Assembly (NCBI RefSeq): GCF_029227915.1 | Contig: NC_079884.1 | Coordinates: forward strand, 12,398,001-12,462,000 | Reading direction: 5' to 3' | DNA length: 64,000 nucleotides | DNA from: Hydractinia symbiolongicarpus | Taxonomy: Eukaryota > Cnidaria > Hydrozoa > Anthoathecata > Hydractiniidae | Part shown: positions 47,001 to 59,360 of the stretch, piece by piece | How the letters are laid out: each line of letters starts with the position of its first letter | How positions within the stretch are numbered: position 1 is the first letter of the stretch | Made by a program: the position numbers and the translations under genes | Notes under the pieces: generated by a model | Seen by the model: the letters and a program-made list of their open reading frames with translations, nothing else | Told to the model about the DNA's origin: nothing | The model's database searches: none

Positions 47001-49869
47001 GTATAAGTGGTTCTTCTAGCTTTAATGACACATAATGTAAAAGTCACAAGATTTTATCAAGGTTTATTGTGGTATTGTGGTATAGTTAAAATTTAAATTA
47101 TTTTTAAGCCATATTAAAACTGCAATTAAATAATGTTAATCACCATTGAAATGGATGTAAGAATAAGCAGTAATTTAACAAATCAAGCAATATTAAAATT
47201 ATTTAGGTGTAACTTTAATTATGTTACTATTTTCAGCATGACAAGACATTGCTTCAAACCATTTTACAGTCTTCATCTTACTCCACAACATTTAAAATGA
47301 AGGTTTTTAAACCAGATGAAAGAAAGGAAAATACAGGTTCGTGTAGTTCATTGCATTAGTTTTTCCTTACATTTTTATATATCAAGTACATACAGTTTTG
47401 TGCCAAGTATTTTTTGATAAATTTGTATTTGTGAATGTTGGGAAAGCAACTGCTTTGCAACAATGAGACCAAAATAACTGAAATTGTTTTAGATTTTTTA
47501 TAGGTGATTGGCAATATAGCTAAGAGGCTGATTTCTCAATATTTATCCTTTAAATCAATAAGTCTTTGCAAAATAGAACATTTTCAACCCTACAAAAATT
47601 AGTTTTCACACAACTTGTACAGGTGCCAATATATCAACTTTCAGCTATGATCGAGTTTTATGCACAATCTGTTTTTCTAATTTTAATTTTTTGGGTTTTT
47701 TATGTTTGAAATTTTTGTTTATTTATAATTATTATATATACATTTTTTTATGTTTATAGCAGTAAATCTTCAGCAGAAAAACATTTATGAAGTAACAGAA
47801 AAGCTTGACAAATTTTTACAGAAACTGATCAAGACAGAAGAAGAAGCAATGAACGAAAAAATTCGGTATAATTAAATGTTGTTCTATTAATTGATGCTTG
47901 TAGTCTTCATGCTACCCTAGTGGATTTAACAACTTGTTTATTGGAAAACGATATGCCTGAATATATTTTATTTTTCAATTTTTCTTTAGAATATTCAAAG
48001 AAAAACAGCATTATCAATTTTTGGAACTCACCAGAAAGGCGAATCAGGACAAAGAATATATTTTAAAGTAACAATCTTCTTACAAGCTATTTTTGTTCAA
48101 ATTATTCTAAAGGAAAGAGTGAAAGCCTCTGTTTTCCAATCTTACACATGTTAAATAATCTTATAAATAATCATGCATTAAAGTTACTTTAAGTTTTATT
48201 TAAAAAATTACAGTGTAAACAGACAACAGCTGACCACTCTTAACCTTAGCCTTTCTAACTTTAGCTATGAAATAAGATGTTTATAAACCTTGTTTTAGAA
48301 ACATCAGACAATACGAAATATCAAATGATTCTCTCTTTGATTCCATCAATGAATCATACTTCGGCACACCATTCCCCGAATCAAGAGATCAGTCAACTGA
48401 TCTTCCACAAATAATAAGAGGTTAGTTATGTTTTTTAGGTAAGAAATGCTAGCGCATCAAATGTAAATTAAAATAAAGGCTTTTTTAAAACCTTTCATGA
48501 CTTTTCAAATATTTAATGATGATGATCCCACAACATTTGAAGCAGTTCTCAAATTTCCTGTTGTAATGCTGCTTACAATGTAATTACTGTTTAGCACGGC
48601 CAATACCATTAAAAAGTGTAGATCAGACTGATAACTCTACCATTGCCCAGTCTTTGCCAACAAGGATAATGTCACCTAAAGGAAAAGGGTTTTCCAGAAA
48701 TAGTCACCGAACAAGAAATTCCAGTCAGTCATCGATGAGAAGCCGGACATATTCTGAAAACGATGATGCACTTTTTGACCTTGAAGGATTCCATGATAGT
48801 AAAAGTTGTGAGCCGTTTTACGAATCAGAAGAAGACAGCAGCGGTGATGCAACAAGCTTAGAAAGTAGTGGCGGATTTGGCATTCCACATACTACGCGTG
48901 GTATGGGTCACGGTAGTAGAGTATATGCTACGTCAGTTCCAGTTGAAATACCACTATTTATGAACATGAAAAACTCATATGAACCTGAGAGTGATGATGA
49001 AAACCAGGTGAGTTTGTTTAAAATGTATTCTAAGGAAAAAAGAAACGATTATATAATCTGGCCAAAATCGCAGAAGTTAAATCTGCCAAATCATTTTTTA
49101 CTCCAATGTTTGCAAAATAGAAATAAATTCCTTTCACTTTATTGCATAAAAATCGTTAATCCACTTTTTGAAACGATACAAAAAGATTGAAAAGATCCAG
49201 AAAAACCATTTATGTATCTTATGGTTTTACCAAACAGGTTATTTATCATATGTTTATCGTAAAAGTTAATTCTTTGAGAAAACATCGATCTGATTCCTGC
49301 AAATATTGTTTTTCACAAAAAATTTTAAAAGGGTCATTCGATGAGTCATTAAAAGTTTTTTTCTTTTAAAGTAATATATTTCTCAGTTCTTATTTTAATT
49401 CTTTTAACCAATACCTGTTGAGGAGTCCTATTTGTTTATAGTCACTGTTAGCCAATTTTACTTATTATTCGGCCACTATTTTTTATAATTTAGATTAAAA
49501 TAAACCTTTTCTAATAGTTGTGAATTAAAATAAATCTGCTACTTCCTACAGGAACCATCTCCTTCACCAAATCACATAGCAGATTCAATCAAAGCTCTTG
49601 CAAGAAGCATGCAAGATTCCACTGGTATGTTTGGTGAGCTACCCAAACCTCGACTAAATATGCCTTACTCATTAAGGTGATATATAAAGAAGAAAAAAAG
49701 TTGTGGCAGAATCTTTCAATAATGTTACAGTTTTGAATTTTTTCAATTATTTCTTTCTATTTATTTAGGAAAGGGACTATATATTTTTATGATATTCTTT
49801 CATAGTTGTCATTTGTGTAAAAATTATTTTAGGAGAGGTAAGAATTCACGTTACATTTGTGACGTTTAA
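44010..49869 (+). CDS. AKT1S1: PRAS40 (proline-rich Akt substrate, Lobe) homologue
   Basis: Predicted mTORC1 regulator. Nine exons give a closed 431-aa frame: 44010-44189, 46828-46962, 47237-47336, 47760-47865, 47990-48067, 48299-48420, 48595-49007, 49552-49676, 49833-49869. The C-terminal half matches human PRAS40: NDDALFDLEGF aligns with the TOS segment (FDLEG for FVMDE, about 301-305), and PFYESEEDSSGDATSLE, YATSVPVEIPL and ESDDENQEPSPSPNHIADSI follow in order, then GELPKPRLN. At the Akt site (human T246) this protein has Met415, and the human S183 position is Glu358. Two RxRxxS motifs occur instead before the TOS segment (S284, S294). About 200 N-terminal residues absent from human PRAS40 carry Cys clusters (CNC at 6-8; CLNCGC at 79-84) and a predicted helical stretch at about 145-190. 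Human length is 256 aa. The last exon (37 nt) is the least certain. Confidence 0.88.
44308..44605. mobile_element. MITE abutting the THAP element
   Basis: The left end 'aaaagcaagttttacttattcttgcggtc' and the reverse complement of the right end 'aaaagcaactatgctgaattcttgcggtc' are about 80% alike over 29 bp. It is a 298-bp non-coding element in PRAS40 intron 1. Confidence 0.5.
44908..45250 (+). pseudogene. THAP zinc-finger domain, frameshifted
   Basis: The frame starts MVSCSAFRCTKRSEKCKEV, the typical N-terminus of a THAP domain with its first Cys pair, and hits a stop near 44981. In the next frame the domain continues with KKERTQKWLNKIRHAGDLPS, then WLAHFTDSSFKRDLQE. The usual C-x2-H pair is spoiled because Trp replaces the Cys before HF. 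A frameshift plus loss of a zinc ligand makes it non-functional. Confidence 0.7.
46056..46092. repeat. Near-perfect hairpin
   Basis: 'gaaatcatgtggct' and 'agccacacgatttc' form a 14-bp inverted repeat with one mismatch and a 2-nt loop, inside the THAP element. Confidence 0.75.
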
Positions 49870-50468
49870 AAAATATGAGAATATGAAAAACCATAAACAT
49901 ACTGTTTTTTTAATTTTACATTATTTGCTTTATCTGTTGTTTCAAATCCTTGATTTTTTATTTTTTAATCAGTCTCCTTGGAAACCAGATAAACCATCTT
50001 TTCCTCACGCCCCCATTTTTTTTAATATTTTCCGGAATGATGAATTTTCATATTTACCCAAAAGTCACCTTCCCAGGCCCATTCCCATAAAAACCTATTC
50101 ATTTACTTAAATTAAATTCTAGCATTTTTCTGAGAATTTTTTAAGGATTAATCAATGCGAACATGGCTAAATTTACAAAACCTCCAAATTTTAAAAAGAC
50201 TTTCTTAGGTTATTTGTTTAGTTACAGAGCTTTTTTTATTATGTTGTTATGTTGTTATTATGTTGGTTTCTAGAATAAATTTCCATGTTTTTACAACAGG
50301 TTTGTCAATGCTGGTTGAGATTTATATATATATTATTCCTACGTTATTTCGAGTATGTCATTTTTGCTTTTTTGTTTGTTTTTTTTTTACTGTTTTTGGT
50401 CCATGTTCTCTTACATGCAAATATTTGTTTATTCTTTGGATTTTATATTATAAGGAACGCAAACAGAT

Positions 50469-50519
50469 AAACAAACAAACAAACAAACAAACAAACAAAC
50501 AAACAAACAAACAAACAAA
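50469..50519. repeat. (ACAA)n microsatellite
   Basis: About 12-13 perfect ACAA/AAAC units, about 600 bp downstream of the PRAS40 stop codon and possibly within its 3'UTR. Confidence 0.95.
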
Positions 50520-50727
50520 ACTACAAGAATACAATTAACTTCAGAGGAATTAATTCAGTTTTTAGTTTCTTTTAAGTTTATCATGCAGTACATTGAGGGT
50601 ACTATATGGGGCAGGGCTTTTTTTCTATTTACAAAAAAACCCAAAAAGATATAAAATTATTTTCCTGTGGAAGTAACGGAAGTAGTTTATTTTCTTGTAC
50701 ATAATATTTGTTCTTTCTTTTTTAAAG

Positions 50728-50733
50728 AATAAA
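50728..50733 (+). terminator. Candidate poly(A) signal for PRAS40 homologue
   Basis: A canonical AATAAA on the plus strand about 860 bp after the stop codon and about 380 bp before the ARV1 start. It is the clearest such site in this interval, but AATAAA is frequent in AT-rich DNA. Confidence 0.35.
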
Positions 50734-51110
50734 TATATTATTATTATTTTTACACCATTGTGTTTTATAATGTCATGCTATGGTCTTCAATGTTTTAGAA
50801 ATTCAATATTTAGAGGCTTACACTCTTTAAATTCAGGATGCTTTACATTAACCTGTATTTTCTTCTGTTATTAAAATTACAAAAATTACAATTTTAGTCT
50901 TTCTCAGTTTGTATCAAAATACAGTTCTTGCAAAATATCCTTTTTATTGCAAAGACTAATCTATTTTAAAGCCTTAAGTATCACATTCTAGACAAGTTTT
51001 TCCTACTAAATTGTTTTAAAAAACTCAAGTCTCAATTTAAAAAATTGGTATCCCGCTGTCCAATCATGTGAAGCTCTTAAAACGTAATAATAGATTAATT
51101 TAGTGAACAC

Positions 51111-54100
51111 ATGTATGTATGCATCTGGTGTGGCAAAACTGCTTCAGCTTTGTATAGAAGATTTAACAATGGAATTACAAAGTTATCCCATTGTGTAAGT
51201 ATTTCAAGTCATCGGTAGGTCAAAAGTAACTTTCTTTTCGTATAAAGTCAATTGTCATATTTCCCAACACAGAATACAACACGGTACAGATATGATATAC
51301 CAGAAATAGGCTAAAGAGGCCAACATTATTTTTTTGTTCCTGCCAGAGGTGAGTTACAAATTGGAAACTGTACACTAAATGTCAAACCAAGATTTAAATT
51401 TTGTCCACTCCTTCTTGGCCAAACGCTCAAACAGAAAAATGTAATACTTGAGTACACTTGTTGATTTGCAAGGAATCACACTTTAACAGTCACCGATTGT
51501 TATACTTGTCTGTTGTCTTTTTGGATTGTTTACTAGCTCTTACTCAACAGCTAGATAGCTGTAGCTACTAGAGTCCAGGAAAACTCACCATGAAAGTTTT
51601 AAGTGTGCTGGTTTTACATAATAATTTTCTAGATAACCTGTGGGAACATCGTGGATATTTATACAGAGTACGACAGTGTTTTGCTTTTGCTTGATATTTT
51701 ACTCCACAAATCAAGAGCATTTAAGCATGTCTTGTTCAATCGTAATTTAAATGTAAGTAAAGTTTGTTTATACTCTGTGTTGCAGTTAGTTAAATGTTTT
51801 TGTTTGTTTATTGAGAGTTTTGTGTGTGTTGTACAGGCCACCCCACCCTTCTGTGTCTTATGAAGATCAGTGAGAGGGATAAAATGATTTCATGGTTAAC
51901 ACAACTTAATATAAATCTTAACATGCAAATATCTGACAGGGTGTGCACTTTGTCAGGAATTTCCAAAATATTGTCTTTGATACAGTATGTCAGTGAAGGA
52001 GAATTTTAGTTTTTGTTGATAAGAACTATTTTTAAGTAAAAATATTGGAAGGATTGAAAGGTTCTTAAAGAATTTGCATTATTGTACAATCTTTTGTATC
52101 AAAATGCTAAAAGAGAGAGAGACTTGTACAAGTTTTGAAGTTGTTTTTGCGGAAACCTATGAAGAGTGATAAAGAAGAAATATTACGAAAGAAGTATATA
52201 AAATGTTGGATTTTATTTTATTTTAGATTCAAAAACGATTGTTTATGCTATATCTGGTTTGTGATACTTGTATCCTTTTGTATTGAAGTTTGATCAGGGT
52301 GGTGTCATGGATATTTGGAGAAGTCAAAATTCGGATATTATCAATTTGTTCAATCTTTCTGCTTATTTCTAGTCAATACAATTTTTTTTAATGGGGATTT
52401 AATTGGGATTTCCTTGTTTTTAGGAAATTGATCTTCAATATCGTCTAGCTTTTAAAATTTACATTGTTTATACTTTTTTTTCGTTTGTGTTAATGGACAC
52501 TTCGAAGCAAAATATCATTCTTAATCATACGTAGATATCAAGTTAGTTCAACTGCCATACTCAAGATCTTCGAGTTACAAGGAGAATTGTTACAACTGGC
52601 ATGCTGTTTTAGAGAGAGATTTTTTGTGGGTGTTTGCTCTCACACTGTCTGGTAAGTCGTAGGTAATGCATAACTAGAAGACCCCTTCCTTTTTACACAA
52701 AGAAGTGAGAGGAGGGAGGAGAGGTCTTAAAAATAGCAACTATGCAGTAATGTTTTTAAAGAGTGTTTGAATAAAAGTCAAAACTGTCTTTTTTTACGGT
52801 GGTTTTCCATTAGGCGGATTAAAAAAGCGTGGAGCGGAGCAACTATTATTTTTTTAACAATGTCCGTTTTATTTTTAATTTCCACTTGCAGAAGGGCGCC
52901 AAAGATAGAATGAAAACAAAAATATTTTTTATTTTAATGGAGAATAATAAAAAAAATTCGCAGATTCGTTATTAATAAAGATGGTGAAACTTACTCCACA
53001 AAAAAAGTTTACGTGCCTTTCTAATCTTAAATATTGGGAAATGCTCAAATATTATTTTTCTGAGCTTCGTTTTTACATCAAGTGTGAATACTCAGTGTTC
53101 TGATTGGTTGACGAAATTGCGTATGGCGGAAAAGTTGGAGTGGTTTAACTTGCCATTCTGCATGGAGCGGACTGTTTTGGGCAAGATTTTTAATAGAAAG
53201 GAAAATATCCAATTTTTTTTGGAACAAACAGTACTGGACAGCGAAGACATTTAACTATCGGGACATATTCCTTTTTTCTTCTAACCCGTGATTAAAAATT
53301 ATGATTTAAAAATGGGCAGTTCACTTATCAACAATAATAGGTGGTTAGGAACGTAGCGTCAATGATTGTTTTTTATTTATTTTCATAGAATATTTCATCC
53401 ATTTTTCTGTTATCTACATACTGGTCACGTTTCTTTGCTACTACCGCTGCTCTATTAGAATAAGGTATGTTTCTTTATGTTGGGTATTTTTGGAAAATAC
53501 TGTTAATATTAGAAACCAATAACGCGACCTAGTTCCAACTATTATAATAAGGTATTGCATGTTTGATTTAGTCGTACTCAAACAATTTATAAATTATCTA
53601 CCGTATTTAAACTTTTAAACTCACGTATGATTATATTGTATTTCCTCTGATAAGCGCCCCGGCGCTGAATTTTTCAAATTTGGGGGCAGGGAGCCGCTTT
53701 TTAGAAGGAGGGCGATTATTAAAAATTTGAAAAATGAAAATTGTAAACAGCGTTTTTTTTTATCAGTAGTAAAATTTATTCCTGCCAATAAACACAAGAT
53801 TTCTACATCTTAGAAATTTCGGGTATAAAAGGGGAGGGCGCTTACTAGAGAAAATACGTAATAAAGATATTCCTTCAACTTTCCGTTTTCCTTAAAGCCA
53901 TTATTATTACCATTTTTCTCCAGTTTGTTCAAGGTTATCAAGATGCTCCTACTATCAAGTTATGGAAAACTGTTTAATATGGCAGCCGCAGTGTGGGGCG
54001 CAAATGAGCTGTTGTTATCAATTTGGCTTACAAATATTTTCGTCATTACATCGAATGCACAAGCGTTAAACGGTATGTGATCTTTATAAGAGTAGATGTT

Positions 54101-54932
54101 TTTGCTACATTATAAATGAACTAGTCCAGTGGGAAAATCCACGGGGTCGTCGGTCTTTTAATTACACGTTATTTCGTGTGCCTGTTGCACGACACTTTTC
54201 ATGCGGACAGACGGACAAATACGGCCATTTTTATAGAGATTTCGTGTCACACCTAAAGTTGATCAGAATCAGTTTGTGTCAATTTGTTGAAAGTTAAAAT
54301 TGCGATGTAGCGACTAAAGCTTTTTAAAAGGGTTATTTATACCACTCAAAATTCTAAAATTGTTGGCCTTCGATAGCATTCATGCGTCTGAATATGCGCG
54401 AATTTACCTCCAGGTCCGTTGCGCACGCCTGAAAATTAGTGGAAGTTTATTCACTTCTTTTTTGTCGACCACCGTAGCGCTTATTAGAACTGTGCACTAA
54501 CTGTTATATTGAGCTTATACTTTTAAGATGAAAAGTAATAGAGAAAGCTACCTAAATCTTTAATGAAATTCAGTTGCTTTTATATGAGCTTAAATCCTTG
54601 CAAATCTGGCCACCTTTAATTTCGCTACTTCTTGTAAGTCTCTATAACGGGCCGTAGAGCGATAAATTTAATATGCGCTTATTCAAGGCAATACGCTATG
54701 GAGTTATTTTATGTTATTTTGCCTATAAGGCGCTAGGTTAGAGGCGTTAAATTAAATTTAGGGCGTTTCTTTATACGTCATACAGTAATAAGGTTATGAT
54801 TTCGAAACCTAATTTTTGTTTGATTTTGTTTTAGTAACATTTGAGATATCCTGGAGACGTTCACTTATAATTGTGTTGACAGCTTTTATAGTGACAAAAG
54901 TGATCAGTGGAAGTGTGCAAATCTGGTGCTAA
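51111..54932 (+). CDS. ARV1: ARV1, ER lipid-homeostasis membrane protein
   Basis: ARV1 acts in the ER membrane in sterol and sphingolipid distribution and GPI-anchor assembly. Seven exons give a closed 228-aa frame (human 271): 51111-51194, 51633-51752, 52227-52269, 52535-52651, 53389-53464, 53924-54072, 54835-54932. The Arv1 homology domain is clear: YVCIWCGKTASALYRRFNN resembles human YVCIECNQEAKELYRDYN. The zinc-type ligands C4, C7, C28 and C31 are intact, and SRAFKHVLFNRNLN corresponds to human AYRHILFNTQIN. Several hydrophobic segments follow (about residues 112-142, 148-195 and 205-225), including KVIKMLLLSSYGKLFNMAA, matching human LLLKALLLSSYGKLLLIPA. The start is the ATG next to the first Cys pair; an additional upstream coding exon cannot be excluded. 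It lies downstream of PRAS40 on the same strand. Confidence 0.95.
53630..53865. mobile_element. MITE with 'ctctgataagcgccc' ends in ARV1 intron 5
   Basis: The left end TATTTCCTCTGATAAGCGCCC is inverted relative to the right end (reverse complement TATTTTCTCTAGTAAGCGCCC). The interior contains a second internal 'gagggcgattatt' motif. Non-coding, about 230 bp. Confidence 0.65.
54121..54239 (-). mobile_element. Helitron-like non-autonomous element in ARV1 intron 6
   Basis: The minus strand runs from TCTCTATAAAAATGGCCG through a GTCC/GTCT core to the hairpin around 'ccgtggattttcccactgg', and ends CTAG. It is 119 bp and belongs to the same family as the 24-kb cluster. Confidence 0.6.
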
Positions 54933-55733
54933 TTAATTTCTGGGAAAAATAGGTTGGTCTTTTTGTATATGATTTGTAGGTGCCAATATATGCACGAGCA
55001 CGTAAGAGTGGTTAAAAGGGGCGGTTATCAGCGTTCATTTAGATAGGGCGTTATGGAGGGCACAGGGAGGAGATGGCGTTATAACGAGAACAAACAGCAT
55101 AATGAAATTGGGCGTCAAAAATTTGTAAAAATATCTCCAAAATTTATACAATTGTAAAAAATATAAGTACAAAATGCGTCCCGCCAAAAATGTTAAAGCT
55201 TCAAAATGATTATATTATATATAGTAATATCAAATAAAAATTAGATTTAAAGAAATGCATAGTGTATATGATTTTAAGAATGTAGTTGTAGTAAAAAATG
55301 CACTTGTATTGCCGTTACATCATGCGTCCTAGTTCTTTGTTTGTCATGCATAAAACTGAGTTCTAAGCAATCGCCAATTTTAACTATCGCCAACTGCTAA
55401 GTGTCGAGATATTATTTCGAAAAAATCTTTCTGTAGACAAAGAGTTGAATTGTAATGACTATCATCTTAACAAATATGAAGTAAATTTGCTATTAAAGAA
55501 TTTTTAATGTTGGAGGAAAGTTTAAAATAATTATTTTTTTTTGGAAAATGAGTAAGAGTGCAGCGTAGTTTGTTAACCTTGTTACCTCATAATTTTATAC
55601 TTTCAGCAGTTTTATATGCTATATAAATTCGTTCATGTCTACGTCAACGTTACCCATTTTATGGAGATGCTTTTGATTTGTAAATGTGTTGCAAGAATGC
55701 TTTTCTCTTTATGCGTATGTCCCGCAAGATTCT
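54933..55733. other. Convergent intergenic region
   Basis: ARV1 (plus) and the 707-aa secreted-protein gene (minus) converge here. It contains their 3'UTRs and no other gene that I can see. A plus-strand AATAAA near 55233 could serve ARV1. G-rich 'gggcgttat' motifs near 55020-55080 hint at another decayed element of the ggcgtttatt type. Confidence 0.4.
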
Positions 55734-57979
55734 TTATATTTTCGTAAATATATCCCGCAGGAATGTTTCCACTACTTGGTCTTCTTTATCGCCAACAAGG
55801 TCATCAATTTTATCGGTGTCAATGTTAAACTTTTTACCAATCACAGTAGCAATAGCTTGAGCGCGAGCCAGTGCCTTATCCATGGCAACAAAAGCAGTTA
55901 ATATTCTTTTACCGGTTGTTTTACAATGACCAACTAATGTTTTAGCGATTAGTTTTCTCAATGCTCTCGCTCCTTTGATATGTTTTTGTAGGTAGTGAAC
56001 GTGTTGAGATGTTCTTGCATCATCTGTTTCTTTATCGCTAAGCTGTTTCTTCTCGGCTTCCGTGTCTGTTGTCTCTACATTCTTTAGCTGTGCTGTTGCA
56101 TCCTTCTCTATTTTATCTTGGTCTATATCGATGTTAATCATAACTGGCTTATCAGTAGCAGCGGCCGTCTCGGTTGTTCCACTCGCCGTTGCTGTCCCAC
56201 CCATTGCTGTTTCAAGTTGGGCCAATTCTGTTTTCTTTTTTTCTAATAGTTTTTTCCAGGCTATCATTCTTATTCCTGATGGTAGGTCTGACAAAAACTT
56301 TGTTGGAACTTTACTTGGATTCGTTTTTTCTAAAGCAGATCTCAGCGATGTTATTTGATCATTGATGTTAGCGTTTGGTAAATCGCTTTTCTTCGACACT
56401 TCCGTTGATTGATCAATTGTTCTCATGTTAGTAAATATGTCGTCATCAGATTTCGTTGTGTCGTCATGTTTGTCGACTGTTGTCTTTTTGTCGGGCGCAA
56501 ATAGTGCGTCAATGTTGTCTTCTGCTTTCGTTTCAGTTGTCGACGCCGTGGAAGCTGCCGTTGACATTGACGTGTCTGCAGTTGACGTTTTGCCACCTTT
56601 CTCCATAGCTTCGTCCGTTAAAACGTCATTTGCACTTTTCTTTTTACTACTTGAAATATCTTCTGAGAATTCTGATGATTTACTGGACACGTCGCTGCTA
56701 TGGAGTAAAACGTCGGCAATCTTGTCACTCTGTGTTTCTGTTTTGACGTCTTTACCAGAAAACGGCAAAGCCTTCTTTTTACTTCCCTTACTGTTACTGT
56801 CGCTCTTCTTCGCAGTTGTCTTCTTTTTAATTGTTTTTTCCTTCTTTTTGAGTGTCTGTTTTTCACTTTTTTTGTTTGCCTTTTTGTTTTTGTCATTCTT
56901 TTTCGGTGTCTTCTTTTTCGGTTTTGTGACTGCATTCTTTTTAGCGGAGGTTTTGTTATGCACTTCGTCAAGCTTTTTAAGTGTCGCCAACATGACAGCT
57001 TTTTTGGCGAGCTGTCTGATGTCACTTCTCGTGAGTTTATGATGCTTAGAAGCTTTAATTTCTGTAAATATGTTATTCAATTCTCCCTTTGTTTCTCCTG
57101 AATCGTTTTTGACATTCTTACTTCGTTTTTGGCGACTGTTGTCGGATTTTACTTTATGTGCAACGGATGCTGTCGCCGTCAGCTCGTTTCGACGTTCATT
57201 CGAAACAGACGACATTAAATCCCCCTTATAGATAAAGTCATGAATCTGTTGAAATGTTGGCGCTATGTTTCGTTTGTCTCGATAAGCCATCAAGTCATCT
57301 ATATTTTTGTTCGTATCTTTGTCTGGTTGTTCGTGTTTAATTGCAGGGGGTGATGCCTGTGCCATTAAATCGTCACTTTCAATGGCGTTATTATTTTTCG
57401 GGGCGTGGTAAATATATTCCGTGTTAGCGTTTGATTTGATTTCTGCAGTATTACTTTCTTTGCTAGGTTCTGCCTTTTCATTTGAATTTGAATTTCGTGT
57501 TTCTTTGATTTTTTCATTTTGTTTATTTTCTCGGCTATCACTGTCGATAAACGAACGTCGGTGTAACTCTTCCGAAAGTTGACCTTTCAGTAAAGTGCCG
57601 CTGCTTATTTCTTTGTTATTAAAATTTGTGGAGGTCTCAACCAATGACCTCTTTTCGTAGTTTATATTGGTATCAGGCTCCGCATCCTCGTTTACACTTC
57701 TTCGTTGTACATTCTCGCCTTCACTCCTTCGTTGTTCGTTTAAAGCGACAACAGTATTTTCGCTTTCGTCTCCATCAAACTCTAATTCATCCACGTAATT
57801 ATCTGAAATTAAAGAACCCTAAAATACGCACTCTAGCTGAGAACATATATGTGTGTAATTGTCTGGCATGTATCAATGAAGAGATTTTTTTGCGACTAAA
57901 AAAAGAATTTCGAACTATTCATACCTTCGTCTTGTGCACATGCAAAACTGATTAAAATGATAAGCGTAGCCAACCTCAT
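55734..57979 (-). CDS. Secreted lysine-rich proprotein, 707 aa, unknown family
   Basis: Two coding exons: 57925-57979 and 55734-57802, with a phase-1 GT-AG intron of 122 bp. Exon 1 encodes a signal peptide (MRLATLIILISFACAQDE). The N-terminal third is acidic and punctuated by dibasic sites followed by Ser or Asn (RRS near 44, 53 and 101; KRS near 70; KRN near 197; KRS near 244), like prohormone-convertase cleavage sites. At about 300-363 lies a dense lysine block (KKKTPKKNDKNKKANKK and similar), then Ser/Thr/Ala-rich low complexity. A more ordered-looking helical C-terminus from about 613 includes YLQKHIKGARALRKLIAKTL and AMDKALARAQAIATVIGKK. I do not recognise the family. Possibilities are an extracellular matrix or mineral-associated polyelectrolyte, or a processed precursor. 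An acceptor 'ctttttag' just upstream of the ATG suggests a 5'UTR intron. Confidence 0.75.
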
Positions 57980-59360
57980 GGCGCTAAACTAAAAAGCAAA
58001 TTGTAATAAAAGACAAAAGATTAATACTATTTACGAAAGCCTGTAGACAGCGATTCGTGTAGTATCGCCTGACCGTTGTAAACGCGATGATGACTTTATT
58101 TGATTTATAAATCATGCCCGTTCCTAGGAGTTTGTTGCCTGTTTTCAAAGCCGCTAGTAGTTGCTTGATGGCTAACATTAAAAAGGCAAGAATCTCTGGG
58201 TATAAGGTTGGTGCCTAGTACTGGCGATCTTCTGCAATATATATAACCTAGCAATTAAATAATTTTTATTAGGCTAGGAAACACCGGACAACCCTAAAAG
58301 AAAAAAATTGAATTTTTTGGTTCCCATTTACAATTCCGTACGTTATATATTGCAAAAGCGGGTAAAAGCGGATGAAGTTTGTCCTACAACGAATTATAGG
58401 CACTGTTTTTATAACGAAAATACGCACTGCGAAGTTGTTAAATTTCAATTGTCAGTGATCGCAAAATTACTTGAGTTAGGATTTGTCTCCGACATTATTT
58501 GATTAGTTTAGCCAAATCGCTTTCCCGATTTTTCAGACCTTGACGGGATGTTCCTCGTGTTTGTCACTCTTCAATACGAGTATGGCAGAAACTATATATA
58601 TAGCATATATTTAACGCTGTTTAATAATAATATTAATAATAAAAACTGGATAGGGCTTAAAGAGAGGATACCAAAAGTTGATTATATGTCAATTATACTT
58701 GATTCCTTACTGAGATATAGTCCTTTAAATCTCCAAAAGTAGTTTGTGATTTGTGTATCGGGTTTAAACATTAAACCTAATCAATTTCCAATCGGTTTGG
58801 TTAACGTTGACCATCTTATTTTACACATACACCATTCGTACAATTTTCGCTTCTATTAATTTTCATGCAGCAACAAAAATATCTATGGCGCGCGTATGAC
58901 TTTTCGTGGAAGTTTATATTCTTCCACAATTTACAAGGAAAAAGTAGTAAAATGCTGCTTTTTAGAAAATATGTAGATGCTTTCTTTTATCTAAACTGTA
59001 AAATTGTTTTTTTTGCGCCTTTAAATTTTCGTACTAATTTTGCCTTTTTTTCGCGAAAATGAGTACACGCGAAAATTTGTACAAATAAGGTAACACTTTA
59101 AGAAACGTTTAAATACCTATCATATCTACCTCCTGAGTATGTGTTCAATGAGTCAGCACAAATCTGCACAAAAATAGTGAGAGACCATCTTCTTACCAGT
59201 AAAATTTCTGTTTCCGTTAAAATTTGCGTACAACGGAATTGAAAATAAATTGAAAGGGAACAATTTGACACGAAGCTTCTTCCTTATTCTTCTACAGAGG
59301 TATCCACGTACCTACTTAAATGTCATTACGTTTAAAGAAAATGCACTCAATGTCACTTAC

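Noticed and set aside
56062-57042. Plus-strand open frames antisense to the 707-aa gene
   Set aside because: They mirror the Lys/Ser/Thr-rich coding strand and encode Phe/Ser/Val-rich hydrophobic shadows. The minus frame has signal peptide, splice sites and length.
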